Shown in pieces: positions 25,286 to 35,287 of a DNA stretch of 64,000 bases. The stretch's first letter is position 1, and each line of letters begins with the position of its first letter. The notes beneath the pieces are model-generated. The model was not told the DNA's origin. It made no database searches and worked only from the letters and a program-made list of their open reading frames with translations. Origin of the DNA: Nomia melanderi (lineage: Eukaryota; Arthropoda; Insecta; Hymenoptera; Halictidae); contig NC_135006.1 of NCBI RefSeq assembly GCF_051020985.1, positions 16,385,501-16,449,500 on the forward strand. Reading direction: 5' to 3'. The position numbers and the translations under genes are program-made.

Positions 25286-26979
25286 CTTACCCTTGCACCC
25301 TTCTAGCTCGCATGTTTCAAGCATGGTCAAAATTCACGCAGCCACGCACACGCTTTTCTCGCGGTCCAGTCGCTCGGTTCCAGACACTCTTCCTCGCATT
25401 CTTTCGCACACAGAACAAACCATTCATCCGACACTCGGTCACTCATCTGGAAAAAACCGTACAGTTCTATGCCCGCGTTCACTCTAAAGAAATCGACAGT
25501 GGAAAAGCTATTTAATGTACTCTTTCCCAAAGTGATCGAGTCATTTGCAAACACGGAGACATACAAATGAACGTGTCCGGGCGTATCTGTATCAGAGTAA
25601 CACTCGACAGATTAAAAACCCAATCTGCCCGACGGTTCAGTGTACCATCGAGCACCGATACCTGGATTCCATCCGCTCGATTCGCGGAGACGCGCGAAGC
25701 TCGGCCCTGCTCTATCCAATCGGGGGCTAATGAATATTGCTGACCGCATAGGGAATCGGATTTACCTGGGAGAACAGGTGTCGCTCGTATATTCCGTTAG
25801 CCGCGGTGCAAGCGTTTCCAGCCGAAATGCGTCGCGACAATAATGCAATATTATGTGAAACGCGGGACCGTCGGTCTCCATTGGCGGGCAACCACGCCTA
25901 TCGGGCTAAACCGATCGAATCGGACAGAGGCAGCCGCGCGAAAATGACGGGTGCGTTGTTCCCGCCGCCGAGCTCGCCGCGCGAGAAGTCAGCGTCGCTC
26001 GGATCAGCGGGGAAGACGGCGGAGGCGAGGGGCGAGGAAAGAGCGAGAAAGGATTGGGAAGACGGGAGTCGCGGACGCGGAAGACGCTCCGTCGACTTTC
26101 GGTATTTTTCTCGAGCCTCGCGCGAGGGACGAACGCTCGCTCCGCGACGGGGAGGGGGTTGGAACGAGCAGCGGGCTAACGATAAGTCGATGCGGCGAAA
26201 GGGAAACGAGGACGAGGGCGAACGTCGGGGGAGGAAAAACTCGCAAGATCGCGGAGAGTGGATCGGGTAGCTGGAATACGCCGACGACAAAGAAGGCCGG
26301 GGCACGGTAATACGTCGGCAAACAGGTTCCTTAATAAGGGGAACAAATCAAGTTATAAATAGGAGGAGACAAAGGAAGAAACGAAAGCCGTTACAAGAGC
26401 ACCGGAAATGGAAGGAGCCGGGGAACACGGAGCCCCGTGGTAAAGAGAGGTCGCGGCACGACTTCGTGCGCATATCATCGGGCACGGGCACGGTCGAGCG
26501 GAAATGGATGTTCGCGAATATGACGGCCTCGCCCAAGTCAACTCAATACTATACCCAGCTAACACGGTAAACGTATAACACGGAGTACCTCGGCTTCGCC
26601 GTGTACACTGGCCCCGGAGAGCTCTGTATCCTATTATACAGTCTCCGAGTTAATAGACTCGGACTTGCGAATCCTCCGGTTTCCGTTCCGCCGACCCGAA
26701 CGGTCTCCCCCGGTTCTTCGCCGCTTCGCGTTTTACCCGCCGCCGAGCAACAGATGACGAGGCCGCGCGGATTCCGTGACCGGTGCTCCTGGAAACGCGA
26801 GAAACGCGGCGTGGCCTGGAACAATTAGCCGCGAGTTTCGACGATCGTCGGACGGACGATCCGACGAACGCGCGACGAGCTCGGTAACTTCGGGGGAATC
26901 GGATTTTCCACGGGGAAACGGAGGTTTCGTTGCTTCACGGTACATAAACTTGATAATAAAGGAACTTCGAGGATGACAG
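25286..26979. other. Stretch with a purine-rich block; no supported gene
   Basis: About 25980-26290 is strongly purine-rich on the plus strand, giving Arg/Glu/Gly-rich frames on plus and Ser/Pro/Phe-rich frames on minus. TTATAAATAGG at about 26352 resembles a TATA box but has no supporting context. I see no exon and no repeat family member. Confidence 0.45.
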
Positions 26980-27346
26980 TGTGGTATCTAGAATTTTTAG
27001 CGTAGCTTGAGGTTTTAAGAAGAGTGAATGTAAGAATGAGCGCGAGTGACAGGTTGTAAAACGGTCGAATGTGGCCTGCGCAACGTCGCGGACCCAAGAT
27101 TGCAGGTTCAGCTTTCCAGGGGTGCATCCGAGTGTTTCTGATGAGCGCGAGCGAGAAGAATGATTTTTGGGAGAGAATGCCTGGTAGAGAGTTGCGGGAA
27201 GTTGTGTGTTGGCCTCCGTGGCATTGAGTTATACTCTGTAGCTGTTGTCCGCGTTGTTTCCATACTTTATTGAACACATATATGTATTCCTAGCTCTCGA
27301 TTACTCAAGATCCACTCTTTCATTGTCTATAATATAGCGACACTAT
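26980..27346 (+). mobile_element. LTR-B copy 1 (solo LTR-like repeat)
   Basis: This matches, in inverted orientation, the repeat at 59281-59494. The copies share the start TGTRGTRTCTAGAA, a GTGTGTTGGCC block and the segment around GTGGATCTT (read on the opposite strand). If the end is set at CACTAT, the flanks are GACAG and GATAG, a 4-of-5 target-duplication match. It is 367 bp. The start resembles that of LTR-A (TGTAGTATCGTAG), as does a TTTATT...ATTCCT block near the 3' side, suggesting related families. Which strand is sense is uncertain. Confidence 0.5.
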
Positions 27347-29028
27347 GATAGTTCGAAAAATTGAGACAATGGAGTCACTCTATTCGCCGGCGAGCGGTCG
27401 ATGCGTTTCTTCTCTCGCGTGTTAGGAGGCACCCGTCCGCCATGTTTCTAAATAAACGGGGGAAAAAAGGGACAAAGAGACGCCCAGTTTTCACGCGTCG
27501 CGCCGTGTCGCGTCGGGACCGCGGCAGACACGGCCGAACAAGAAACGAAAGGGAGATCCGCGCGAGCAATGGTCCCGAGAATGGATGAACCGACGGAAGC
27601 GTGGCTTTTCAGCGAACGTCGGGCAACGTCGACGCCGCACACTTTCGCCCCAATAACCATTATTTACGCGAGTACAATTGGTCTCCCGGGTGCGCCGGCA
27701 TCGATACAATTTCATCGGATGCTCGATCGAGCGTCGCGTCGCCTCACCGGCTATTCCGATCGGACTCTGACCGGAAGGAATTACGCTTATCGACCGGCTC
27801 TCTCCGCGTCCGAAGTGCGGCATCCGACGTTTTCGACGCCACAAGTGCGCGACGTCTTAGCGACGTCCCGACGCGCGCGAGCCACGGTTCCTTCTCGCCC
27901 CCGTTCGGCACACACCGCCGCGAGACGTCTGACGAAAATATCGGGGACGCATGCACTGCCGGCGACACTGGTTGCCCATCGACGGGAACGATGGAAAACG
28001 GTTTTCTTACTGCGGCAACCTATCCGGGGAAAAGCTTTCTTGCGCGCCCCGCACTCGCTTCTTCGCGGCTGTCATGGAAAAACCCGCGTCATACTTTACG
28101 TAACCGGCGAAACGTCCCGGCGACGTCGGGGACAAACTATCGCGGCTGGATCGACCGTCGAGTGCAGCTACCGCGGCAGACGTCCGGACGGAGCTAGTGG
28201 AACGAGTCGAGCGCGAGGGAGACGCTCTCGCGGGGAAGTGCAAACATTTAGGCTGCGCGCTAATTGGACATCGCCCGAAGACGAGATCGTTGGGTAACCG
28301 ATCGGAGGTCAGTCGAGATTCACGATAATTCCAGTAATAAATGATAGAAACGACAACGGTAAGACCAAGTGATACCGACAGTAACGGTAACGATAAATTC
28401 GATGTATCGATACGGAACGCGACACTGTGCGCGTCTAATTGAATGGTGCGGCGATAAAAAGGTCGACTTTGCATTCCTAAATTCCAGTATTCCACGTTGT
28501 CGCCCGTATCTGTCGCACGCTGGACGCTACAAAAAATTCATCGATTTCCATTTGAAGCATTGCGATCGATGAACGCGACGTTATCGCGTTAATCGCAATG
28601 CCGATTCGGGGGCGCTGTTTCTTCGTGTACTGGTCGGTCGATCGTACAACGATTTTGTCGTCGCGCGGCATCCAATTAGGGAATAGGGTTACTCGGCGAA
28701 CCGAGCGCGTTAGGCTGCGGTTGCTGTGGATGCGTACCGCGGAACTGGAGATCCAACAAACTTAATACGTCAAAGCAACCGGATCTGCAAATCCCTTAGT
28801 GCATATAGCAATATTCGGATGCTCATTCGGTAAGAGCCTGCGAGAACCGTGTTCCGTCAGCTACCGTCATAGACCGGGACCCAAGCATTTCGAGCGCTTA
28901 TGACGGTAAGAAGTCGCAAGGACCCGATCGCGCTCGCTTCTTCTCGCTGGGGCGACGACGATTAGGCCTCGGAAAATCGACAATGTTTGAGTTTTCTCCA
29001 AAAAGGAGTGGGGCGCGGACCTTCCTTC
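27347..29028. other. CpG-rich stretch with the longest plus-strand frame; no supported gene
   Basis: The frame 27569-28297 (242 codons, plus strand) is Arg/Ser/Thr-rich with no recognisable domain, and a 198-codon frame overlaps it in another reading frame on the same strand. Both look compositional. A hairpin lies at 28862-28908. Confidence 0.5.
28862..28908. repeat. Inverted repeat with a perfect 10-bp stem
   Basis: TACCGTCATA (28862-28871) and TATGACGGTA (28899-28908) are exact inverses, separated by 27 bases. Confidence 0.8.
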
Positions 29029-29276
29029 TTAACACTTCAATTGAACTCATTCAATTAATCTTCGGTTGAACTCATTCGATTAATCTTCAATTGAGCTCAT
29101 TCCATCGATTCGGTTAGAAACTGTGTTTTGTAAAAATAAGAACAGTGTTCGATAAATTACAGATAATCCCACTTCAAGTCTTACTAACTAACAAAAGAAA
29201 AGGTAAACGGAATAAAAGGAGATACGTTGCTAAGTGAAAAGTGGGAGATCTCCCCATTCGGTTGGCTAAGTGTTAA
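29029..29276. mobile_element. pB-8: TTAA MITE with an internal tandem repeat
   Basis: Both ends read TTAACACTT inward (29029-29037 and 29268-29276). The right end continues AGCCAACCGAATGGGGAG, the more typical terminus. The left end is followed at once by 25-bp tandem units. It is 248 bp with no coding capacity. Confidence 0.65.
29036..29110. repeat. 25-bp tandem repeat, three units
   Basis: Units start at 29036, 29061 and 29086, each built on TTSRRTTGARCTCATTC followed by a variable tail. Units 1 and 2 share TTAATC at the end; unit 3 is the most diverged. Confidence 0.85.
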
Positions 29277-30083
29277 AGAGCGAAGAAGCGGACAGAGACA
29301 CATTTCGGCGTGTAAAAGCCTTGCGAGAGAAAAAACAAGGAAACTTCCGATAGTCGTGAACGCGTCGGTATCGTCGAATAAGAATTCATCCCGACCGGAA
29401 TTCTGTATAGTCGTTCAAAACACCCTTACAATTCCTCGAAACGCCAGGTTGCTCGATTACGTATGCACTGTAACGGTAACTTTACGCGTCGACTGCAACA
29501 ACCTGTTTCTTTTCGACGTTGCGCGGGAAATTAGAAGATCCGGCGGGGCGAAGGGAAAAAACGGTCGGTGGATGGTTCCCCGAGAGAACCGTTAGAACTC
29601 CGCCACGGCTGGATGAAGCCGGGCCGCGTCGGTCTTTGCGGGTTATAGGCGGCTTACGGATGCGAGGAGACGCGTGCCGAAGTCTTAAGGTGGCCTTAAT
29701 CCAGACGTGATCAGCGCTGCGCTGCGCCGGTTCCACGCTCTCGCCGGTTGATCCCTGGAAATTGGATCGATAAGCTCTTATTCGGTCCACCGCCTCCGAG
29801 TGGATCCGGACGGTAGACGTTCGTCGAGCTGCTGCCGCGATATTGCGACTGCTATTAGAGTTGCGTTCCTCTGCGAACTTGCGTGTCTAATTCCCAGCGA
29901 GCCCGGCCAGATTCAGCGATGTCGCACGTGCGAACTGCACGCGTGAACCGGCGGCGCAGCTTCCGTGAGCGCCGATAAGCGGGAACTTATCTTTTTTCCA
30001 TCTACCGAGAGCACAGCCTCGAGATTCTATCCTATATCGCTGTCCAGCGATATTTCGGTGATGCTGTTCTCTGATTGTCTCAA
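29277..30083. other. Short unannotated stretch
   Basis: I see no repeat family member, RNA gene or convincing exon here. Confidence 0.5.
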
Positions 30084-30294
30084 TTAACGCTAAAACTACC
30101 GAACTCTTCGATCGACTCTTGAAAATTTCGCTATAGAAACTCGAAGAGTGCATTCAGACTTTCATTTGCAATTCAATTTGCGTAGTGCTAAATGAATTTC
30201 TTTAATAATTTCTCAGAGAAACAGTCGTTACCTTTCTAATAATTGCGAAAAGAAGACATCAAGGGTCATTTGACCCCTCTAGTTTTAGTGTCAA
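30084..30294. mobile_element. pB-6: TTAA MITE
   Basis: The left end TTAACGCTAAAACTA faces an inverted TTGACACTAAAACTA on the right (13 of 15 matching; the right TTAA has become TTGA). It is 211 bp and AT-rich. A 14-bp palindrome, GGGTCATTTGACCC (30263-30276), sits just inside the right terminus. Confidence 0.7.
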
Positions 30295-31643
30295 GGCACC
30301 GGTGACCGCGCTTTTATCGCGTTACGGCGAGAGTTTCAAATGGAGATTCTCATAAAGCGTAGATGTTTCAAACGAACAAGGGTTCTTTATTTTCTATGAC
30401 TCGACTGTCGGGAAGATAAAGGGAACGGAAGAGGAAGATATGTTCGCCTTATGTAACAGGTGGGTAAGCAAACGCAGTTTTTCATTTCCGGAACTTGACA
30501 AATTCAAACGTTACCCGGCAGTCGAAGCGTTAAGTCGCTCCATCCGTTCGTCGACGGGAAGAATCCGTTATTTCCCGGGGCGCGAACGTTCCCCTCGCTC
30601 TCGATCATGCTTCGATCGCGCGGCTCGTGCTCGTATCTCTGATCGGTCACCGCGTCAACCTTTTTTTCCCCCCCGCCCACGCGGCGAGCGACAGCGTCGA
30701 GGATTCGCCGGAACGAAATGCAACGGACAATAGCGTGATTACCGGCGGGAAAGTTCCGTCTGTCCAACTAATGGCTTCGGTAACACGATCCGATCGAGTT
30801 GCTGGCGTTGTCCGGCGCTGCCTCGCGCAGCCAACCGACGGCCCCGCTATTGTTTCCCTCGGAACACATTGCTGAGCACGTAAACATTCCGGCGTGCATC
30901 CTAACTACTGGGGATATTTTCTGACGAACGACCAGCGTAATCAAACAGGACAATGGGGAAGATGACGTGGCTGCAAACTGCTTTCTCCTGCAAGCTACAA
31001 TCACGCGGTCGTTACCGGTGCATTCGGGAACGCCGCGCGACGCGGCGCGACGCGGCGCGACGCGACGTCCCCTAAAGTGGCCGAGACTAGTTTTCGGCAT
31101 TTTCGTTTTTTCTCGTGACTCATACGTTCCGCCGGGGAACACGCGCGCAGTTCCGATAAGCTTCCAGTTGCAAAGCGCGGTCTAATTCAAGGTGTCGGTC
31201 GGTCGCTTAATTGCTTCCGCTCAATTAACTTGTCCTAGCCTTGAGCCAGGGCGGAACGCGTCGCGCTCCGAAGGATTAACGAACGCCGCGGCAAATTCAA
31301 CCGCAAAATAGCCGAGTATCTCGCGAGTCGCGCGACCGACCGACGAACGTTAAAGCTGGCTCGCGTTGAACCCGGTTTCACTGGAAATAACCGTTTAAAC
31401 GTCCGAGCGTCGCGGGTCTTCGCAAAAATCCGCTCGAGAAGCGCTAACCGCGATCGTGCTTCCTTCGAAAGCTGAATTACGCTTTCTCAATTTCACGTGA
31501 AAACCTACTGAATTGGGCAACAGACACTGGGGAAACAGACGTAATAAGGGATAATTGAAAGGGAAGGAAATGAAGTTAACTCGACTCTAAGAGACGCGCT
31601 TGAAACGGTGAGCATTCACCGGTCAGAGTTGGTCGCGCGACGT
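30295..31643. other. CpG-rich stretch; no supported gene
   Basis: The only clear structure is a GC-rich tandem repeat at 31034-31067. Confidence 0.5.
31034..31067. repeat. GC-rich tandem repeat, 10-bp period
   Basis: About three copies of CGCGCGACGCG-type decamers, ending in the (CGACG) pentamer pattern seen elsewhere in the window. Confidence 0.8.
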
Positions 31644-32081
31644 TTCACACTTTGACTGCCAAGTATAAACTCGTCGAAACTCCTACTCAATCGAAGCAAT
31701 TTTAATAACGCTGAAACTAAGAAGTCAATATTCTTCGTAACGATTGCTCTACCATCTTCCTAGTGTCTTGCATCTAACAGAATTCGGTTCTGTAAACGGT
31801 TCGTCTTTTTGCGTCGATACTTGGGGGCCTGAGAGATAGTCCTTCCCATTGACTAATTTATGACCTCGGTCACGTACGCCCTCGCCCGAAGAGTTTTCCT
31901 TTTTAGAAAAGCAACCGAGGAAAAGCAGTTAGTCGCCGTTCCTCGTTAGAGCCGCATCGCGCAATAAATATATTTAACCTGACTACGGACTTAGTTTTCA
32001 TTTCAGTAGCTCCACAGTTTGTTCGTTTGATCGGCGAGAAAAGTAATGTTTAAGTTTATGTAAATGCAGCGAAAGTGTTAA
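31644..32081. mobile_element. pB-7: TTAA MITE split by LTR-C
   Basis: The left end TTCACACTTTGACTGCC and the inverted right end TTAACACTTTCGCTGC resemble each other, and both continue to ATAAAC about 12 bases further in. The right TTAA is intact (32078-32081) and the left is decayed to TTCA. Removing LTR-C (31791-32016) leaves about 212 bp, the usual size of TTAA elements in this window. The arithmetic supports the reading, but there is no second copy. Confidence 0.5.
31791..32016 (+). mobile_element. LTR-C copy 1 (solo LTR-like repeat)
   Basis: This is nearly identical in long blocks to 59551-59790, for example GAGAGATAGTCC, TCGGTCACGTACGCCCTCG and GTCGCCGTTCCTCGTTAGAG. It starts TGTAAACGGTT and ends CTCCACA, as expected of an LTR, with AATAAA at 31963-31968. 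It is 226 bp; compared with copy 2 it lacks about 20 bases before the TCGGTCACG block. Flanks GTTC and GTTT may be a decayed 4-bp duplication. No internal region or partner LTR is present. Confidence 0.7.
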
Positions 32082-32809
32082 TTCGGTTGCTCGCGGAGGT
32101 CGTCGATCGGCGCGGCGATCGGACGGTTCGGCTGCTCGCAAAGCCCTCGGGAGACGGGAAAAAGTGGATTGGCCGACTTCCGAAGGTGGGAGGGCGGTTT
32201 CTAATAACGCATGGCCCAGCCGGCCCCTCCGACAACACCCTGCTTGCCCCTGGCCTCTCCTCGGCCGGCGGCCGCAACAGGACGTACACGCTATCGGCTT
32301 TATTTACCTTTATCGCGTTCCCCTCCATTCGGAGCACACCACTCGCTTCCATTTACTCCGGCGTGTACTTATTTTCTCATTTTTGCTCGCCGGCCACCAT
32401 CCACTCTGGGAGCAAGACTTTTATGGTCCAGACTGCGTCGCAAAGAACAAGACCGATGAGGGTGGAGGTCAAAGGAGATAAAGAAGGGCTGCAACTTTTA
32501 CGAGAGGGCGGCCGCGTCGCGGCTGAATGGACCGCGCGATTCCCTCGACGCGCAACGGGAGCAATTAGGGAGCCGGTTTCTTAACGGCGTCGCCCGGCGA
32601 ATCGGCGTTCATCAAAATCCCATCCAGTCGGAACGATTTTCCTAATGGGATACAAACTGGAACGTCGAGAGTTCGTTACTAAGCTCGCGTAATATTTCAC
32701 TATCGACAATTTCAAAGAGATACAAGAAAGCGTTCCATTCTACTTCAGGCGGAAATTTCATTTGAAGATAACACGTTGATGATAGCAAAATAGTTCGCTT
32801 TGATCCGTG
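32082..32809. other. Unannotated stretch
   Basis: No repeat or gene recognised. The plus-strand frame 32075-32584 (169 codons) overlaps other frames and has no recognisable domain. Confidence 0.45.
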
Positions 32810-32885
32810 GGTAATGAACGACGATGCTTCTTGTTAAATTAGTTTAGAAATCATCGCGAGTCTCACTCGTACGGCAAGGGGTTAA
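32810..32885 (-). mobile_element. pB-4 copy 3: one terminus, minus strand
   Basis: Read on the minus strand from 32885 it begins TTAACCCCTTGCCGTACGAG. It then shares GTGAGACT and the following AT-rich segment with pB-4 copy 1. The other terminus cannot be found at the expected distance (near 32640), so only this end is supported. Confidence 0.6.
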
Positions 32886-33046
32886 ACTTCTCGAGGCTTC
32901 CGGATGAAAGGGAATTCGGTTAGTTCAACGCGTCACGGAGACAACTCATTTTCGAATGTACAGAGAACTTCTTGTCTCGTCTTCTTGTTTCAAACGACGC
33001 GTTTTCGGGATGAAACGGAGCATTCGGACAGATTTGTCCGATTAAT

Positions 33047-33063
33047 CGCGACGCGACGCGACG
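33047..33063. repeat. (CGACG)n short tandem
   Basis: Three copies of the pentamer plus flanking bases. Confidence 0.8.
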
Positions 33064-33759
33064 GCTAGGTAAAAATGCGCTTCCGCTGGATCGGGAATAA
33101 TGTATTCATGGCTCGGTTAAAATATTCATTGGACGCGAGCAAAAGGAATCGTAATTTCTTGCCGGGGATCCGTTCGGAACGGACGACTGCGCCGAGTTAT
33201 GTTACGAAATCGCGCGCGAACGACAGCGATACCGGATCTTTTTCAGATAGGTTTTTGTCGCGCGCGAGTTAACAACACCGCGTATATCGGATAACCGAGA
33301 TAAGCTTAATAAAACACAAGTGTACAGAGCGAATTCGATAACGGGGAATTAACGGGATCATTAACGAGCTTTTTACTTGCCGGAAAATCCGGCGATCGCT
33401 TTCCGTACAGGAACAATTCCGTGATCCGGGATTATCTGTACCAGATAGTTTTCCATAATCGTTAGAACGAATGGACGGCCGATAACGAGCATCATAGATA
33501 CGCGGACTATCGTTGGAATCGACTCCCTTCTAGCTAGCGTCGAGTATTTCACGGTAGATGTAATATAATTAGAGCGGCGCGCGCGTTTTCGCTGTGACGA
33601 ACGGCCGAACGGCCGCCGCGCGTTCGATACCTATCGGGACGCGTCGATTTAGACCGGTCGCGAGTAAATCGTTTCGACTGCATGTATTATTCGATTCGAT
33701 TCAATTATCCTTGTCGTATTTTCTCCGGTATAATTTGCTCCCGCCCGGCGTACAGCGCG

Positions 33760-33779
33760 ATATATATATATATATATAT
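33760..33779. repeat. (AT)10 microsatellite
   Basis: Ten perfect AT dinucleotides. Confidence 0.95.
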
Positions 33780-34547
33780 GAGAGATTATATTCTTTTATT
33801 TAACACCGACGTGCCGCGCATATTCCGTCAGCCGAATAAACGAGCGAGCCAACGGCCGAGAGTAATTATCGCTGTAACGGATGCACAACCCGGCCGGTTT
33901 CATATTAAAAATTACGACGCGTCCGTGTTTCGCTTCGCAACCGAAACGAATCTTCGTCGCTGGGAGACGTTTCCGTCCGCGATTCCGATTCATTGGCCAC
34001 CGTAACGAGCGCCGGGAGCGCACGCACGCACGCCGCCGCTTCCGTAAATTAATTAGTAATTGTAATTCAGTTTCGCCGAATAATAACGCCGGCCGGAGAC
34101 AATGGCGCGCGACCGCGATGGACGCTAAACGACAATTTAACCAAAAGCGAATACGTTGATCGTTGCAGCGGCCGCGTCAACGTCGCGTTCGTTTCAATTG
34201 TAATCGCGGGCATAAAAATTCTATTCTTCCGCGCGATCCGTCGCTGTGCTCCGCAATTAACCGTCGGTGAACTGGGAACTGATCGATCGACCGATCGCCT
34301 CCGCCGCGGTGCTCTAAAATTCCGATGGTCTCTCTTATCCGGACGCCGGAGAGTCGACGGGAAACTCGTAACGAGGGAACGCGGGGGAAAACAACGTCCC
34401 GATTTTGATTCCCGGACAGAGGAGCGGCGAAATGCGGTATTCGACTGATCTGGGGGAACACAGGACATACAGGACGAGTCGGGAGAAGCGGAACACGTGA
34501 ATATCTTCGTTGGATTTGAAGAGACGAGAAATCTATACGTCAGAGTT

Positions 34548-34683
34548 GGAATGATTTCGGAGGGTACACATCGTCGTCATAATATTGTTTCTCTCGGACT
34601 TTTGAAAATTCATGGTTACGCGTATTTTTTCAAACGGATGAAATAATATTATGATGGCAGTGTGCATACTTCGAAACCATTCC
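34548..34683 (+). mobile_element. Foldback element / long hairpin
   Basis: The two arms are inverted repeats of about 60 bp around a short loop near 34609-34622. Over the outer 44 positions 34 match, and 9 of the 10 differences are transitions. Six of these would still pair as G-U in a plus-strand transcript. The arms begin GGAATGRTTTCG on both sides. No TTAA or TA duplication is visible at the edges, so I cannot assign a transposon superfamily. It could be a MITE or a hairpin-RNA source. Confidence 0.7.
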
Positions 34684-35074
34684 GGTTCCGATGCACCCGT
34701 ATTTCATACCTTTCATTTTAACAAAGATACTCAGGTGTTCTGTTTCTCGTGACTCGCCGTGTATAATATACGTGAACCACCTTCGGATAATCTATAATTT
34801 TGTACACTATTCCTCGCGTATTTCGCAATCTCATACAACAAGAATGCTCCGGTTTTAACATAGGAACATCGCTAGAAGAAACTATTGGAAACCCAGAGAA
34901 GATAGACGTTAAGCTGTTGGGAACTTAAAAATCTGTATCATAAAATTATTAGCTATGCTACATATGTAGGTTAACTCCAACGAACAACTTGTAAACTCTC
35001 TGTTAGTCGCCAATGACCCAAGTGTTGATGCGACTATAAATGAATACGAATAAAAAAAAATGTTCCACTTCAGT
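34684..35074. other. AT-rich stretch between two elements
   Basis: Low CpG and AT-rich, like transposon-derived sequence elsewhere in the window, but I could not pair any termini within it. Confidence 0.4.
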
Positions 35075-35287
35075 TTAATCCTTTGCGGACGAAGATTCTT
35101 TGAAATGAACCGAACCTCCGACAGACGAAGCTAAATTATACATCAATTGTATAATTGATAGAACAATAGGAAACTGCGCGCTGATCTCTAGCTATTCGAG
35201 TAATTAAATAATTTTTTGGTGACTTAGTCTTCGAAATATGAAAATTTCATCCCGCTGTAACGTCGACATTCGACCGCAAAGGGTTAA
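35075..35287. mobile_element. pB-5 copy 1: TTAA MITE
   Basis: The left end TTAATCCTTTGCGGACGAA faces an inverted TTAACCCTTTGCGGTCGAA on the right (17 of 19 matching), with TTAA at both edges. It is 213 bp. This is the best-preserved copy of the most numerous TTAA family here; others are at 51613, 52768 and 59209. Confidence 0.85.

Larger units (their letters stand above)
32886..34547. other. Stretch with simple repeats; no supported gene
   Basis: It contains (GCGAC)n at 33047-33063, (AT)10 at 33760-33779 and an AATTA-rich cluster at 34047-34068. No exon or dispersed repeat recognised. Confidence 0.45.

Noticed and set aside
25286..25620. Minus-strand segment that could be another LTR (ends with AATAAA and TGTTC-like sequence)
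   Set aside because: No second copy in the window and no terminal TG...CA or target duplication could be placed.
26350..26361. TTATAAATAGG resembles a TATA box
   Set aside because: Isolated motif with no supporting promoter or gene context.
27569..28297. 242-codon open frame on the plus strand
   Set aside because: A second long frame overlaps it in another phase; composition looks random and no motif is recognised.
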